Source: an uncultured beta proteobacterium (GTDB taxonomy: Bacteria; Pseudomonadota; Gammaproteobacteria; Burkholderiales; Burkholderiaceae). From it: a stretch of DNA of 54,772 nt. The stretch spans positions 1 through 54,772 of the forward strand of contig CAIKFU010000019.1 in the NCBI GenBank assembly GCA_903826775.1, read 5' to 3'. The position numbers and the translations under genes are program-made. The notes under the pieces are model-generated. The model was given only the letters and a program-made list of their open reading frames with translations. It did not search any database and was not told the origin of the DNA. Of this stretch, positions 27,127 through 36,284 are shown in pieces (positions within the stretch are counted from its first letter, which is position 1; each line of letters begins with the position of its first letter).

Positions 27127-28023
27127 ATGAAAATAGGATTTATTGGTTTAGGAAATATGGGTTCGCCAATGGCGGGTAACTTAATAAAAGCAGGTCATGA
27201 TCTAGTTGTCTTTGATCTTGTTGAGGCTTCAGTAAATATGTTATTGGCTCAACACCCTGGAAAAGCTTCTGCCGCCGCTTCTCCTAGGATGCTTGCTGGT
27301 GCTGGCATGGACTTAATTATTACCATGCTGCCCGCTTCTCAGCATGTTAAAGCTGTTTATCTTGGTCCGGAAGGCCTGCTCGCCAACGTTCCTCAACGAA
27401 TGGCATTAATTGATTCTTCTACGATTGATCCTCAAACTGCGAGAGAGGTTGCCTCACTGTCTGCTTCCCAAGGTAACGTTATGTTAGATGCACCAGTATC
27501 TGGTGGAACTGGTGGAGCAGAAGCAGGTACGCTGACATTTATGGTAGGTGGTAATGAAGCGGACTTTGACAGGTTCAAGAATATCTTTAGCAAAATGGGA
27601 AAAAATATTGTGTATTGCGGCGCTAGCGGCAATGGACAAGTTGCAAAGGTAGTCAACAATATGCTCTTGGGCATCTCAATGATTGGTACTGCTGAGGCAA
27701 TGTCCTTGGGTGTTTCTTTGGGAATGGATCCAAAGATATTGGCTGGAATTATTAATACTTCAAGTGGGCGTTGCTGGAGTTCGGATACCTACAATCCGTA
27801 CCCCGGCGTTTTGGAGAATATACCTTCAAGTCGTGGATATACCGGTGGCTTTGGGGCTGACTTAATGCTTAAAGATTTAGGCCTTGCTGCTGAAGCGGCT
27901 AAATTAGCAAAACAACCCATTCCATTGGGAAGTTTGGCTCAGCAGATTTATCAAACTTTTAGTATGCAGGGTAATGGGGCTTTAGATTTCTCCGCCATCA
28001 TTAACTTGTTTCGAAAAAAATAA
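27127..28023 (+). CDS. mmsB: 3-Hydroxyisobutyrate dehydrogenase
   Basis: The 298-residue protein is the canonical HIBADH: Rossmann GFIGLGNMGSPMAGNL at the N-terminus, DAPVSGGTGGAEAGTL near residue 120, catalytic lysine in GNGQVAKVVNN near residue 170, and the SSGRCWSSDTYNPYPGV segment diagnostic of mmsB proteins. It oxidises 3-hydroxyisobutyrate to methylmalonate semialdehyde with NAD, feeding MmsA. A strong CAGGAG precedes its start. Confidence 0.95.
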   Translation: MKIGFIGLGNMGSPMAGNLIKAGHDLVVFDLVEASVNMLLAQHPGKASAAASPRMLAGAGMDLIITMLPASQHVKAVYLGPEGLLANVPQRMALIDSSTIDPQTAREVASLSASQGNVMLDAPVSGGTGGAEAGTLTFMVGGNEADFDRFKNIFSKMGKNIVYCGASGNGQVAKVVNNMLLGISMIGTAEAMSLGVSLGMDPKILAGIINTSSGRCWSSDTYNPYPGVLENIPSSRGYTGGFGADLMLKDLGLAAEAAKLAKQPIPLGSLAQQIYQTFSMQGNGALDFSAIINLFRKK

Positions 28024-28049
28024 TCTAGTAAATATTGATAATAAGGGAT

Positions 28050-29108
28050 ATGGATACTCAAGACTTAATTGTTTATAAAAAAAACGGTATCGGCCATATC
28101 ATCTTGAATCGCCCATCCGCCTTAAATGCCATTAACCTTCCTATGGTTCGGGGTATGTACCGCCACCTCAATGAATGGGCAAATGATGCTGATATCAAGA
28201 TAGTCGTTGTTACAGGTTCTGGGGAGAAAGCATTTTGTGCTGGCGGGGATATCCGTACTTTATATGAAAGTATGCAAGATGGCCGAACTGATCATCTCGC
28301 TTTCTTTGAAGAAGAGTTTGTGCTCAACGAATATATCTATACCTACCCTAAACCTTACATTGCATTACTCGATGGTTATGTTATGGGTGGTGGTATGGGG
28401 ATTTCTCAAGGTGCGTCCTATCGGATTGCCACTGAACGTACCAAGTTGTCTATGCCGGAGACGGCGATCGGCTACTTTCCCGATGTAGGGGGAAGTTATT
28501 TTTTGTCGCGCTGCCCAGATTCAATTGGCGTATATCTAGGTCTTACTGGTAAAAGTATTCAGGCCGATGATGCACTATTTAGTAACTTGGTTGATTGGAT
28601 AATCACATCGGATCGCTTGGAAGATTTTACAAATGACCTAGAGACCATTAATTTTTCACAATCCATTCCCAATCAAATTGATGCCCTTTTGAGGGGCCAT
28701 GGTGCTGTTAATCAACCAAGGAACGCTAGTTTTTCGGCTACTAGCCAGAACATCAAGAATTGCTTTTCTTTAAAAGCGATTGAAGAGATAACCCAAGAAT
28801 TGGAAAATCTAGAAAGAGTATCTGGTGCGCAATGGGTAACTGACGCTCTGGTAAAAATGGCTAAAAATTCACCATTAGCTTTGGCGGCAACTCTCAAGAT
28901 GATTAATATAGGTCAATCGCTAACCCTATCCCAATGCTTTGCCATGGAGTTAATTCTAGCTAAGCGCTGGATGGACATTGGAGATTTTGTCGAGGGAATT
29001 AGGGCTTTGATAATAGATAAAGATAATTTACCTAAATGGCGCTATCAGCAGTCTGAACTTTCTACTGAAAAAATGGTATTTCTTTTTCCTGAGCTTTACT
29101 TGCAATAA
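28050..29108 (+). CDS. 3-Hydroxyisobutyryl-CoA hydrolase
   Basis: The protein (352 residues from the ATG at 28050) is a crotonase-fold hydrolase of HIBCH type. FCAGGDIRTLYE and GYVMGGGMGIS form the oxyanion hole, and MPETAIGYFPDVGGSYFLSR carries the catalytic Glu and the Asp diagnostic of the hydrolase rather than a hydratase. The length of about 350 and the extended C-terminus also fit. It releases 3-hydroxyisobutyrate from its CoA ester for MmsB. A TTG at 28035 is an alternative start; AAGGG stands unusually close (2 bases) to the ATG. Confidence 0.92.
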   Translation: MDTQDLIVYKKNGIGHIILNRPSALNAINLPMVRGMYRHLNEWANDADIKIVVVTGSGEKAFCAGGDIRTLYESMQDGRTDHLAFFEEEFVLNEYIYTYPKPYIALLDGYVMGGGMGISQGASYRIATERTKLSMPETAIGYFPDVGGSYFLSRCPDSIGVYLGLTGKSIQADDALFSNLVDWIITSDRLEDFTNDLETINFSQSIPNQIDALLRGHGAVNQPRNASFSATSQNIKNCFSLKAIEEITQELENLERVSGAQWVTDALVKMAKNSPLALAATLKMINIGQSLTLSQCFAMELILAKRWMDIGDFVEGIRALIIDKDNLPKWRYQQSELSTEKMVFLFPELYLQ

Positions 29109-29126
29109 ATCTGATTGGATTAAATC

Positions 29127-30278
29127 ATGAATTTTCTACAGTTTACCGATGAGCAGAATATGGTTCGCGATATGGCAAGGAGCTTTGCCAGGGATGAATT
29201 AACACCTAATAGTGAACGCTGGGATAAGGAAGGCTGGATTGATGATGCGGTGATTACGCAAATGGGTGAGCTTGGTTTATTAGGTATGATTGTTCCTGAA
29301 GAGTGGGGTGGTGCTAATGTTGACTATGTTTCCTACGCTTTAGCTGTTGAAGAAATCTCAGCAGGAGATGGCTCAGTTGGTGCCATTATGAGTATTCATA
29401 ATTCAGTAGGATGTGGACCAATTTTGAAGTACGGCTCTGAAGAGCAAAAACAAACCTGGTTGACGGAATTAGCAAGTGGTAGGGCCATAGGGTGCTTCTG
29501 CTTAACTGAACCGCAGGCTGGATCAGAAGCTAATAATTTGAAAACGAAAGCTTTTTTAAAAGATGGTAAGTGGGTGATAAATGGTTCTAAGCAATTCGTT
29601 AGCAATGGGAAGCGTGCAAGTCTTGCGATTGTTTTTGCCGTAACCGATCCGGACTTAGGAAAAAAAGGAATTTCTGCATTTTTAGTGCCCACGAATACCC
29701 CCGGATTCATTGTCAATCGGGTTGAGAAAAAACTAGGGATTCGTGGATCGGATACCTGTGCAATTACTTTAGATCATTGCGAGATTCCTGAGGCAAATTT
29801 ATTAGGTCCCAGGGGCAAAGGTTTGGCGATTGCTTTGTCCAATCTTGAAGGTGGGCGAATTGGTATTGCCGCGCAGGCACTTGGTATTGCAAGAGCGGCA
29901 TTTGAATCGGCGGTGAACTATGCTAAAGAGCGCATCCAGTTCGGAGTTCCCATCATTGAACATCAAAGTATTGCGAATCTGCTAGCTGACATGCAGACAC
30001 AAATTAATGCAGCCCGCCTATTAATCCTTCAGGCTGCTAGTATGCGCCAACGCAATGAACCTTGTTTATCAGAGGCTTCTCAGGCTAAGTTATTTGCCTC
30101 TGAGATGTCGGAAGTCGTTTGCTCAAAAGCAATTCAAATTTACGGCGGATATGGTTATTTAGAAGACTATCCAGTGGAGCGTTTTTACAGAGATGCGCGC
30201 ATTACTCAAATTTATGAAGGCACAAGTGAGGTTCAAAGATTGGTAATCGCACGAGCTTTAAAAGACTCCAATTTCTAG
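29127..30278 (+). CDS. Acyl-CoA dehydrogenase, probable isobutyryl-/2-methylacyl-CoA type
   Basis: The 383-residue flavoprotein has the short/branched-chain acyl-CoA dehydrogenase pattern: [16 protein letters not shown] near residue 125 and [13 protein letters not shown] near 364, where the Glu is the catalytic base. It should form methacrylyl-CoA from isobutyryl-CoA or tiglyl-CoA from 2-methylbutyryl-CoA. A close paralogue lies three genes on (32291-33427). Which paralogue takes which substrate is not deducible. Confidence 0.9.
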   Translation: MNFLQFTDEQNMVRDMARSFARDELTPNSERWDKEGWIDDAVITQMGELGLLGMIVPEEWGGANVDYVSYALAVEEISAGDGSVGAIMSIHNSVGCGPILKYGSEEQKQTWLTELASGRAIGCFCLTEPQAGSEANNLKTKAFLKDGKWVINGSKQFVSNGKRASLAIVFAVTDPDLGKKGISAFLVPTNTPGFIVNRVEKKLGIRGSDTCAITLDHCEIPEANLLGPRGKGLAIALSNLEGGRIGIAAQALGIARAAFESAVNYAKERIQFGVPIIEHQSIANLLADMQTQINAARLLILQAASMRQRNEPCLSEASQAKLFASEMSEVVCSKAIQIYGGYGYLEDYPVERFYRDARITQIYEGTSEVQRLVIARALKDSNF

Positions 30279-30298
30279 GCTCTACAGGACAACTTTCT

Positions 30299-31063
30299 AT
30301 GCAGATTAAAGATAATGTTTTCATGGTAACCGGTGGTGGCTCTGGTCTCGGGGCTGCCACTGCGAGAATGCTGGTTGAGGAGGGTGGGAAAGTTGTATTA
30401 GTTGATATTAATGCAGATGCTGGTAATGCTATTGCGGCAGAGTTAGGACATAATGCTCAATTCATATCTGCCGATGTCACTAGCGATGAAAGTGCGCAAC
30501 GGGCTTTTGCTGTTGCCATTGAAATGGGTACGCTCCGCGGTTTAATAAATTGCGCTGGAATTGCTCCAGCTGAAAAAGTTGTGGGTAAAGAAGGCCCTCA
30601 CAAATTAGATTCTTTTTCACGTACGATTGGTATTAATTTAATCGGTAGTTTTAATATGATTAGACTTGCCGCTGAAATTATGATTGATTCAACTCCAGAC
30701 GAAACGGGCGAGCGAGGAGTGCTGATTAGCACTGCTTCGGTAGCCGCCTACGATGGGCAACTTGGTCAAGCTGCGTATGCTGCGTCCAAAGGAGGTGTTG
30801 TTTCCATGATCTTACCGATTGCACGTGAACTTGCCCGCTTTGGTATTCGGGTGATGGCCATTGCCCCTGGAATTATGGAAACGCCAATGCTTTTAGGCAT
30901 GCCTAAAGACGTTCAAGATGCTCTTGGTAAAACTGTTCCTTTTCCAGCTCGTATGGGCAAGCCATCTGAATTTGCATCCCTCATTGGTCATATCCTAACT
31001 AATCAATACCTTAATGGTGAAGTCATTCGTTTGGATGGATCCATTCGGATGGCTGCAAAATAA
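30299..31063 (+). CDS. 3-Hydroxy-2-methylbutyryl-CoA dehydrogenase (HSD17B10-like SDR)
   Basis: The 254-residue classical SDR has TGGGSGLGAATA for cofactor binding, NCAG in the central strand and YAASK as catalytic Tyr-x3-Lys, with ISTASVAA supplying the serine. Sequence pattern and length match type II 3-hydroxyacyl-CoA dehydrogenase (HSD17B10), including VVGKEGPHKLDSF. In this operon it oxidises 2-methyl-3-hydroxybutyryl-CoA in isoleucine breakdown. Confidence 0.9.
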   Translation: MQIKDNVFMVTGGGSGLGAATARMLVEEGGKVVLVDINADAGNAIAAELGHNAQFISADVTSDESAQRAFAVAIEMGTLRGLINCAGIAPAEKVVGKEGPHKLDSFSRTIGINLIGSFNMIRLAAEIMIDSTPDETGERGVLISTASVAAYDGQLGQAAYAASKGGVVSMILPIARELARFGIRVMAIAPGIMETPMLLGMPKDVQDALGKTVPFPARMGKPSEFASLIGHILTNQYLNGEVIRLDGSIRMAAK

Positions 31064-31088
31064 ATCAACAAATATTAGAAATTAATCT

Positions 31089-32282
31089 ATGTCAAATGAT
31101 CCCGTAGTTATCGTCTCAGCCGCCAGAACCCCAATGGGTAATTTTCAAGGTGGATTTTCCACTTTATCAGCACCTCAGTTGGGCGCGGTTGCGATTAAAG
31201 CAGCTGTAGAACGCTCAGGGTTAGATCCGGTATTGATCGAGGAAGTATTAATGGGTTGCGTGCTTCCAGCAGGTCTTGGTCAGGCGCCGACACGACAAGC
31301 AGGGATCTTGGCTAATCTTCCTTTGACCGCAGGATGCACCACGATTAGTAAGGTTTGTGGATCAGGTATGAAGGCAGTTATGCTTAGCCATGATGGCATT
31401 ATTGCAGGTTCATATTCAGTTACTGTCGCTGGTGGTATGGAGTCCATGACTAATGCTCCATATTTACTTCCAAAAGCAAGAGGGGGGTATCGATTAGGCC
31501 ATGGCCAAATTATTGACCATATGTTCATGGATGGGTTGGAGGATGCCTACTCAAAAGAACATTGTGGGCGTCTAATGGGTACCTTTGCTGAAGATTGCGC
31601 TAGTAGTTATTGCTTCACCCGCAAGGAACAAGATGATTATGCAATTCGTTCAACTAAACGCGCGCAAGAAGCTAGCAACAATGGAAGTTTTTCCTGGGAA
31701 ATTGCACCGGTGACTGTTGCCACGAAAAAAGGTGAAATTTTGATTGATAAGGATGAAGGGCCTTTTGCAGTCAATATTGAAAAGGTTCCAGAGCTTAAAC
31801 CAGCCTTTAAAAAGGATGGTACTGTAACCGCGGCAAACTCTTCTTCAATTTCTGATGGTGCTGCAGCTCTGGTATTGATGAGAGAATCTCACGCTAAAAA
31901 ATTGGGCTTGCAACCCTTAGCCAAAATTGTTGGGCACGTGAACAATGCGTTTACTCCGGCATTATTTCCTAGTGCACCTATTGGCGCCATTCAAAAGCTT
32001 TTGGCAAAAACCGGATGGAGCACAGAAAGCGTGGATCTTTATGAGATTAATGAAGCCTTTGCAGTAGTGGCAATGGCTGCCATGCATGACTTAAATTTGC
32101 CTGCAGAAAAAGTGAATATTCATGGTGGTGCTTGTGCATTAGGTCACCCAATTGGCGCTTCTGGCGCAAGGATTGTTGTTACTTTATTAGGCGCGCTCAA
32201 AAGATATGGATTAAAGCGCGGAATCGCTTCTTTATGTATAGGTGGCGGTGAAGCAACTGCGCTAGCTGTCGAGATGATTTAA
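31089..32282 (+). CDS. Acetyl-CoA acyltransferase (thiolase)
   Basis: The 397-residue thiolase has the acylated cysteine in VCGSGMKAVM near residue 90, NEAFA near 320, GGACALGHPIGASGAR near 345 and CIGGGEA at the C-terminus with the second cysteine. It would cleave 2-methylacetoacetyl-CoA to acetyl-CoA and propionyl-CoA. The family also covers biosynthetic acetoacetyl-CoA thiolases; context favours degradation. Confidence 0.93.
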   Translation: MSNDPVVIVSAARTPMGNFQGGFSTLSAPQLGAVAIKAAVERSGLDPVLIEEVLMGCVLPAGLGQAPTRQAGILANLPLTAGCTTISKVCGSGMKAVMLSHDGIIAGSYSVTVAGGMESMTNAPYLLPKARGGYRLGHGQIIDHMFMDGLEDAYSKEHCGRLMGTFAEDCASSYCFTRKEQDDYAIRSTKRAQEASNNGSFSWEIAPVTVATKKGEILIDKDEGPFAVNIEKVPELKPAFKKDGTVTAANSSSISDGAAALVLMRESHAKKLGLQPLAKIVGHVNNAFTPALFPSAPIGAIQKLLAKTGWSTESVDLYEINEAFAVVAMAAMHDLNLPAEKVNIHGGACALGHPIGASGARIVVTLLGALKRYGLKRGIASLCIGGGEATALAVEMI

Positions 32283-32290
32283 TCGGAGGT

Positions 32291-33427
32291 ATGATGATTT
32301 TAACTGCTGAGCAGGAAATGATTCGTGATGAGATGAGAACTTTTTCCCAAGAACGACTTGCTCCATTTGCAAGTGAGTGGGATCGTAATCATACTTTTCC
32401 TGCCCAAGCGTTAAAAGAGTTAGGGGAGCTTGGCGCTTTAGGTATGGTTGTTCCTGAAGAGTGGGGTGGAGCTGGCATGGATTACATGTCACTTGTTTTA
32501 GCTCTTGAAGAAATCGCAGCTGGGGATGGTTCTACATCAACCATTGTTAGTGTTCAGAACTCTTTAGCCTGCGGTATAACCTTGAAATATGGCACCAATG
32601 ATCAAAAAGAAACTTGGCTTAAATTGCTAGCTAGAGGTGAGAAATTAGGTTGCTTTTGCCTTACTGAACCTCATACAGGTTCAGATGCATCGGCGATTAC
32701 AACACGCGCAGAACAAGACGGCGATCATTTTATTATTAACGGAGTTAAGCAATTTATTACCACTGGCAAGTATGCAGATGTGGCCATTGTTTTTGCTGTA
32801 ACGGATAAATCTGCAGGCAAAAAAGGTATTTCTTGTTTTTTGGTGCCAACCTCTACACCAGGATATATAGTTGCCAGAGTTGAGGAAAAAATGGGGCAGC
32901 ATGCGTCAGATACAGCCCAAATTGTTTTTGAAAACTGTCGAGTGCCTGCGTCATCAATGCTGGGCAATAGAGGCGAAGGGTATAAGATTGCACTTTCAAA
33001 TCTAGAGGCAGGGCGGATTGGGATCGCCTCTCAATCGGTCGGAATGGCTAGAGCCGCTTTTGAGGCGGCGGTTCGTTATGCAAAAGAACGAATTACATTT
33101 GGTGTGCCGATTATTGAGCACCAAGCAGTTAATTTTCGTTTAGCCGATATGGCGACAAAGATTGATGCAGCTCGCCTGATGGTTTGGCGTGCTGCAGCTC
33201 TAAAAGATGCAAATAAGCCATGTTTAATCGAGGCTTCAATGGCTAAATTGTTTGCTTCTGAAATTGCTGAGACGATTTGCTCTGACGCAATTCAGATTCA
33301 TGGAGGGTCTGGTTATATTAGCGATTTTCCTGTCGAGCGAATCTATCGCGATGTACGCGTTTGTCAAATATATGAAGGAGCAAGCGATATTCAGCGTTTA
33401 GTCATTGGGCGTTCAATCGCCAATTAA
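32291..33427 (+). CDS. Acyl-CoA dehydrogenase, second 2-methylacyl-CoA type
   Basis: The 378-residue protein is a close paralogue of the enzyme at 29127-30278, with CFCLTEPHTGSDASAI near residue 120 and IYEGASDIQRLVIGR carrying the base Glu about 362. It is the last gene of the operon and probably covers the other of the isobutyryl-/2-methylbutyryl-CoA pair. GGAGGT abuts the first ATG, so the in-frame ATG at 32294 may be used. Confidence 0.9.
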   Translation: MMILTAEQEMIRDEMRTFSQERLAPFASEWDRNHTFPAQALKELGELGALGMVVPEEWGGAGMDYMSLVLALEEIAAGDGSTSTIVSVQNSLACGITLKYGTNDQKETWLKLLARGEKLGCFCLTEPHTGSDASAITTRAEQDGDHFIINGVKQFITTGKYADVAIVFAVTDKSAGKKGISCFLVPTSTPGYIVARVEEKMGQHASDTAQIVFENCRVPASSMLGNRGEGYKIALSNLEAGRIGIASQSVGMARAAFEAAVRYAKERITFGVPIIEHQAVNFRLADMATKIDAARLMVWRAAALKDANKPCLIEASMAKLFASEIAETICSDAIQIHGGSGYISDFPVERIYRDVRVCQIYEGASDIQRLVIGRSIAN

Positions 33428-33512
33428 ATGGTTAATCTGATTATGTAAGAATTGTAAGCTGTGATGGATTTCTAGTGGTTCGAGGTATATTTTGCGATTG
33501 ATATCATTTCCA

Positions 33513-33532
33513 GTTTTAATGTAAATTAAAAC
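33513..33532. terminator. Hairpin between convergent valine operon and IclR gene
   Basis: GTTTTAATGTAAATTAAAAC is a perfect 8-bp stem with a 4-base loop, located between the two converging stops. The stem is A/T-rich and no clear T-run follows, so strength as a terminator is doubtful, but the position is right for a bidirectional one. Confidence 0.4.
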
Positions 33533-33547
33533 AATCCTTCATTTCTT

Positions 33548-34306
33548 TTATAAACACAATTCATGCTGTATCTTTGTTGCAGCCTGAATAAGGCATGTTC
33601 TGCTTAGAAGCTCAATTTTGCTATTAAATCTTGCTTCTGGAATGACAATGCTAATGGCGCCTAGCGGTTTATTTTCTTCATTTAGAATTGGTATCGCAAG
33701 CGCAATTACGCCAACAGAATTTTCTCCATAAGAGATTGTGATGTTGTCCTCAGATTTATCATTTAAACGTCTGCGTAACTCCTTTTCATTTTTTGCTGTA
33801 TTTTCAGTAATTGCCAGTAATTTAGTTTTATTCAAATATTCGTTTTGTTCCTTTTCAGAAAGTGATTTAAGCACGGCCTTTCCAGCGGCTGCTGAATATA
33901 GTGGAAATTTAACGCCTGGTGTCATACGATAGCTGAGGGGGTAATCCGCTTCTTTTCCTAGCACGCGCTCCACATGGTCTCCTTTAAATAAATAAAACGC
34001 GGATGCCTCATGGGTTTTTTCTGTTAACCACGCAATTTTTGCATTGGCTATTTTTAAGATATTTTTGACTTGCTTGCCGCTCGATACCAATTGAAAGAAC
34101 GCAGGACCTAACGAATAAGTCATGTCAGCTGGGTTTTTTTCTAAGTAATTGCGACTTATTAAATTCCGCAATAGGCCTGAGAGACTGCTTTTTGGTATGT
34201 CTAGTGAAAACCCTAGCTCTGTGTGTGTTGCTGAATTTCCTCTTCTACACAAAAACTCTAGTACATCTAACACCCTGTCCGCTGATTTTATGGAAGCCTC
34301 TTGCAT
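33548..34306 (-). CDS. IclR-family transcriptional regulator
   Basis: The 252-residue protein has an N-terminal winged helix (residues about 5-65: SADRVLDVLEFL, LDIPKSSLSGLLRNLISRNYL) and an IclR effector domain (about 80-250: SLGPAFFQLVSSG, KFPLYSAAAGKAVLKSL, AIPILNEENKPLGAISIVIPEARF). It is divergent from a Bug receptor and a nine-gene catabolic set that it presumably controls. The effector is probably the imported acid or a metabolite of it. Confidence 0.9.
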   Translation of the reverse strand: MQEASIKSADRVLDVLEFLCRRGNSATHTELGFSLDIPKSSLSGLLRNLISRNYLEKNPADMTYSLGPAFFQLVSSGKQVKNILKIANAKIAWLTEKTHEASAFYLFKGDHVERVLGKEADYPLSYRMTPGVKFPLYSAAAGKAVLKSLSEKEQNEYLNKTKLLAITENTAKNEKELRRRLNDKSEDNITISYGENSVGVIALAIPILNEENKPLGAISIVIPEARFNSKIELLSRTCLIQAATKIQHELCL

Positions 34307-34356
34307 GAAATTTACCTAAATTGAAATTGACGATATTGTTTAGATGGTCTAAAATG

Positions 34357-34368
34357 TGAACAAGTTCA
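34357..34368. promoter_or_regulatory. Candidate IclR operator
   Basis: The palindrome TGAACAAGTTCA (5-bp arms, 2-base centre) is followed by another TGAAC half at 34375-34379. It lies 51 bases upstream of the IclR start and about 100 bases before the Bug gene, in the region both promoters share. Confidence 0.45.
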
Positions 34369-34468
34369 AGTATATGAACAAAAGATGATAAAAGCAATTA
34401 GCTAATTGCATAAGATTTCACAATTTAAAAATGGCTATGAAATAGCCCATCAGAAATTGGAGACAGGA

Positions 34469-35452
34469 ATGGGGTCAAGGCTAAAATTCAAATTAAAAAG
34501 AACCTTAGTAATAAGTTTCGTAAATATTGTGCTCATAGCTCAAGCAATTGCAGCATTCCCAGATAAAAGTTTAACAATGGAAATTGCCTTTGCCCCTGGC
34601 GGCGCCACTGATATTAGTGGGCGAATACTGGGTGTGGCACTCGCAAAACAACTGGGTCAGCAAGTAATCATTGAAAACAGGCCTGGTGGTGGAGGGGCGA
34701 TTGCTGCTAATTATGTAAAAAGTGCAAAGCCGGCAAATGGATATACATTGCTGTTTACATCAAGCGTCTATGTAGTAACGCCAAGCCTGATTAAACCATC
34801 ACCCTACGATCCAATAAAAGATTTTATGCCTGTATGTGAAGTTGGCGCCGCTCCAAATGTCGTTGTAGTGCGAACGGATTCAAAAATTCAAACTATAGCC
34901 GATCTAATTAAGTTAGCAAAAACAGATCCGGGGTTAGTGAGCTTCGGCAGTCCTGGAACTGGAACAACGCCTCATTTAGCTGGTGAAATAATTAAACATC
35001 GTGAAAATATTAATATGACCCATATACCCTATAAAGGGGCCGGTCCTGCAATGATTGATTTAATGGGTGGAAGAACGCAAGTTTTGGTTGGCAGTCTTGC
35101 ATCAGTAATGTCTGAAATTCAGGCTGGTCAAGTAAGGGCAATAGTACAGACAGGTGCGCAACGCTGGCCTGATTTACCTAATGTGCCAACCACTACCGAG
35201 GCAGGAATTAAAGATGCAGTTTCGGTGACTTTTCAAGCTGTATTTGTTGCATCAGGAACCCCTCCTGAAATTGTCACTCAATTATCAAATGATTGCGTGG
35301 CTGTATTAAAGCAGCCAGAAATGATAGAAAAAATGAAAAGGGTTGGATTAGAGGTAACTGCATATGATTCCGATGGATTAAAGGCTAGGGTAGCCCGTGA
35401 GGTTCCGTTATGGAAAGATGTTATTGAAAAAGCGGGTATTAAAGAGCAGTAA
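34469..35452 (+). CDS. Bug-family periplasmic receptor (TTT type), region F
   Basis: The 327-residue tripartite tricarboxylate transporter receptor has a basic n-region and hydrophobic core with cleavage near AIAAFPD. The ligand loop FAPGGATDISGRIL aligns with the family PGGxxDxxAR pattern, followed by NRPGGGGAIAANYV and the FGSPGTGTTPHLAGE segment. The frame opens at a TTG at 34406, but GGAG at 34459-34462 places the start at the ATG at 34469. It delivers a carboxylate to a TctAB-like permease that is not encoded here. It is the first gene of a catabolic operon divergent from IclR. Confidence 0.92.
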   Translation: MGSRLKFKLKRTLVISFVNIVLIAQAIAAFPDKSLTMEIAFAPGGATDISGRILGVALAKQLGQQVIIENRPGGGGAIAANYVKSAKPANGYTLLFTSSVYVVTPSLIKPSPYDPIKDFMPVCEVGAAPNVVVVRTDSKIQTIADLIKLAKTDPGLVSFGSPGTGTTPHLAGEIIKHRENINMTHIPYKGAGPAMIDLMGGRTQVLVGSLASVMSEIQAGQVRAIVQTGAQRWPDLPNVPTTTEAGIKDAVSVTFQAVFVASGTPPEIVTQLSNDCVAVLKQPEMIEKMKRVGLEVTAYDSDGLKARVAREVPLWKDVIEKAGIKEQ

Positions 35453-35482
35453 CAAATAATTGATTTTTTAAAGGGAATTGAA

Positions 35483-36280
35483 ATGAAAATATGGTGGCAA
35501 AGCAGCACCCCAATTCATCGTTTACACGATTATCGAGAAACTTTAACCAAAAATCTGAACGAATTAAAGCGTCCAGATGTTGAGATCCATATAAATGGTG
35601 TTGACGATGGATCGATGGACCTGCATTACAACGCAGTAGTTGCCGCAAATAGTTTTGGAGCTGGAGGTGTTTTAAATAAAATCATGCAAGCAGGTGAGCA
35701 AGGCTATGATGCTGTTGCAATTGGTTGTTTTTTAGATCCAGCAATGCAAGAGGCTCGTGAAGTGGTTTCCATTCCAGTTATTGGCTTAGGTGAAACCAGT
35801 ATGTTGATGGCCTGTATGTATGGTTATAAATTTTCTGGAATTGCTTTTCATGCTAAGCAAGCTCAATACTATGATCGAAAGGCATTTGAATACGGCCTTT
35901 CTTCTCGACATATTCCTTTTGGAAATCTGGGAATTGACTTTACTCAGGTTCAGGTTGCCTTTACTAATCCTGGAGAGATGACTGAAAATTTTCTAAAGGA
36001 ATCAAAACGGTTAGCAGCTGAAGGTGCTGAAGTGATACTTGCTGCTTGCGCAACCGTAAATGCCATTATTCGTAGAGAAAATATTAAAGAAGTTGACGGC
36101 GCATTGATTATGGATTGCAATGCCGTTTTATTGAAAACTGCAGAAGCGGTAGCGGAATTAAATAAATCAATTGGACTCACTTCCAGCAGGAAGATGATGT
36201 ATCAAGGACCTCAACAAGAGGCTGTTGAAAAGTGGAAGCAAATCTACGGCTTTCGTTCTACGCCCCAATTAAAGGTATAA
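35483..36280 (+). CDS. Aspartate/glutamate racemase superfamily protein
   Basis: The 265-residue protein has the pseudo-symmetric Asp/Glu racemase fold with both catalytic cysteines: VAIGCFLDPAMQEAREV (near residue 82) and VILAACATVNAI (near 190). Relatives include hydantoin racemase, maleate isomerase, arylmalonate decarboxylase and glutamate racemase, so it may epimerise, isomerise or decarboxylate a small dicarboxylate-like substrate. Being the first cytoplasmic gene after the Bug receptor, it may act on the imported compound directly. AAGGGA precedes the start. Confidence 0.82.
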   Translation: MKIWWQSSTPIHRLHDYRETLTKNLNELKRPDVEIHINGVDDGSMDLHYNAVVAANSFGAGGVLNKIMQAGEQGYDAVAIGCFLDPAMQEAREVVSIPVIGLGETSMLMACMYGYKFSGIAFHAKQAQYYDRKAFEYGLSSRHIPFGNLGIDFTQVQVAFTNPGEMTENFLKESKRLAAEGAEVILAACATVNAIIRRENIKEVDGALIMDCNAVLLKTAEAVAELNKSIGLTSSRKMMYQGPQQEAVEKWKQIYGFRSTPQLKV

Positions 36281-36284
36281 AAAT

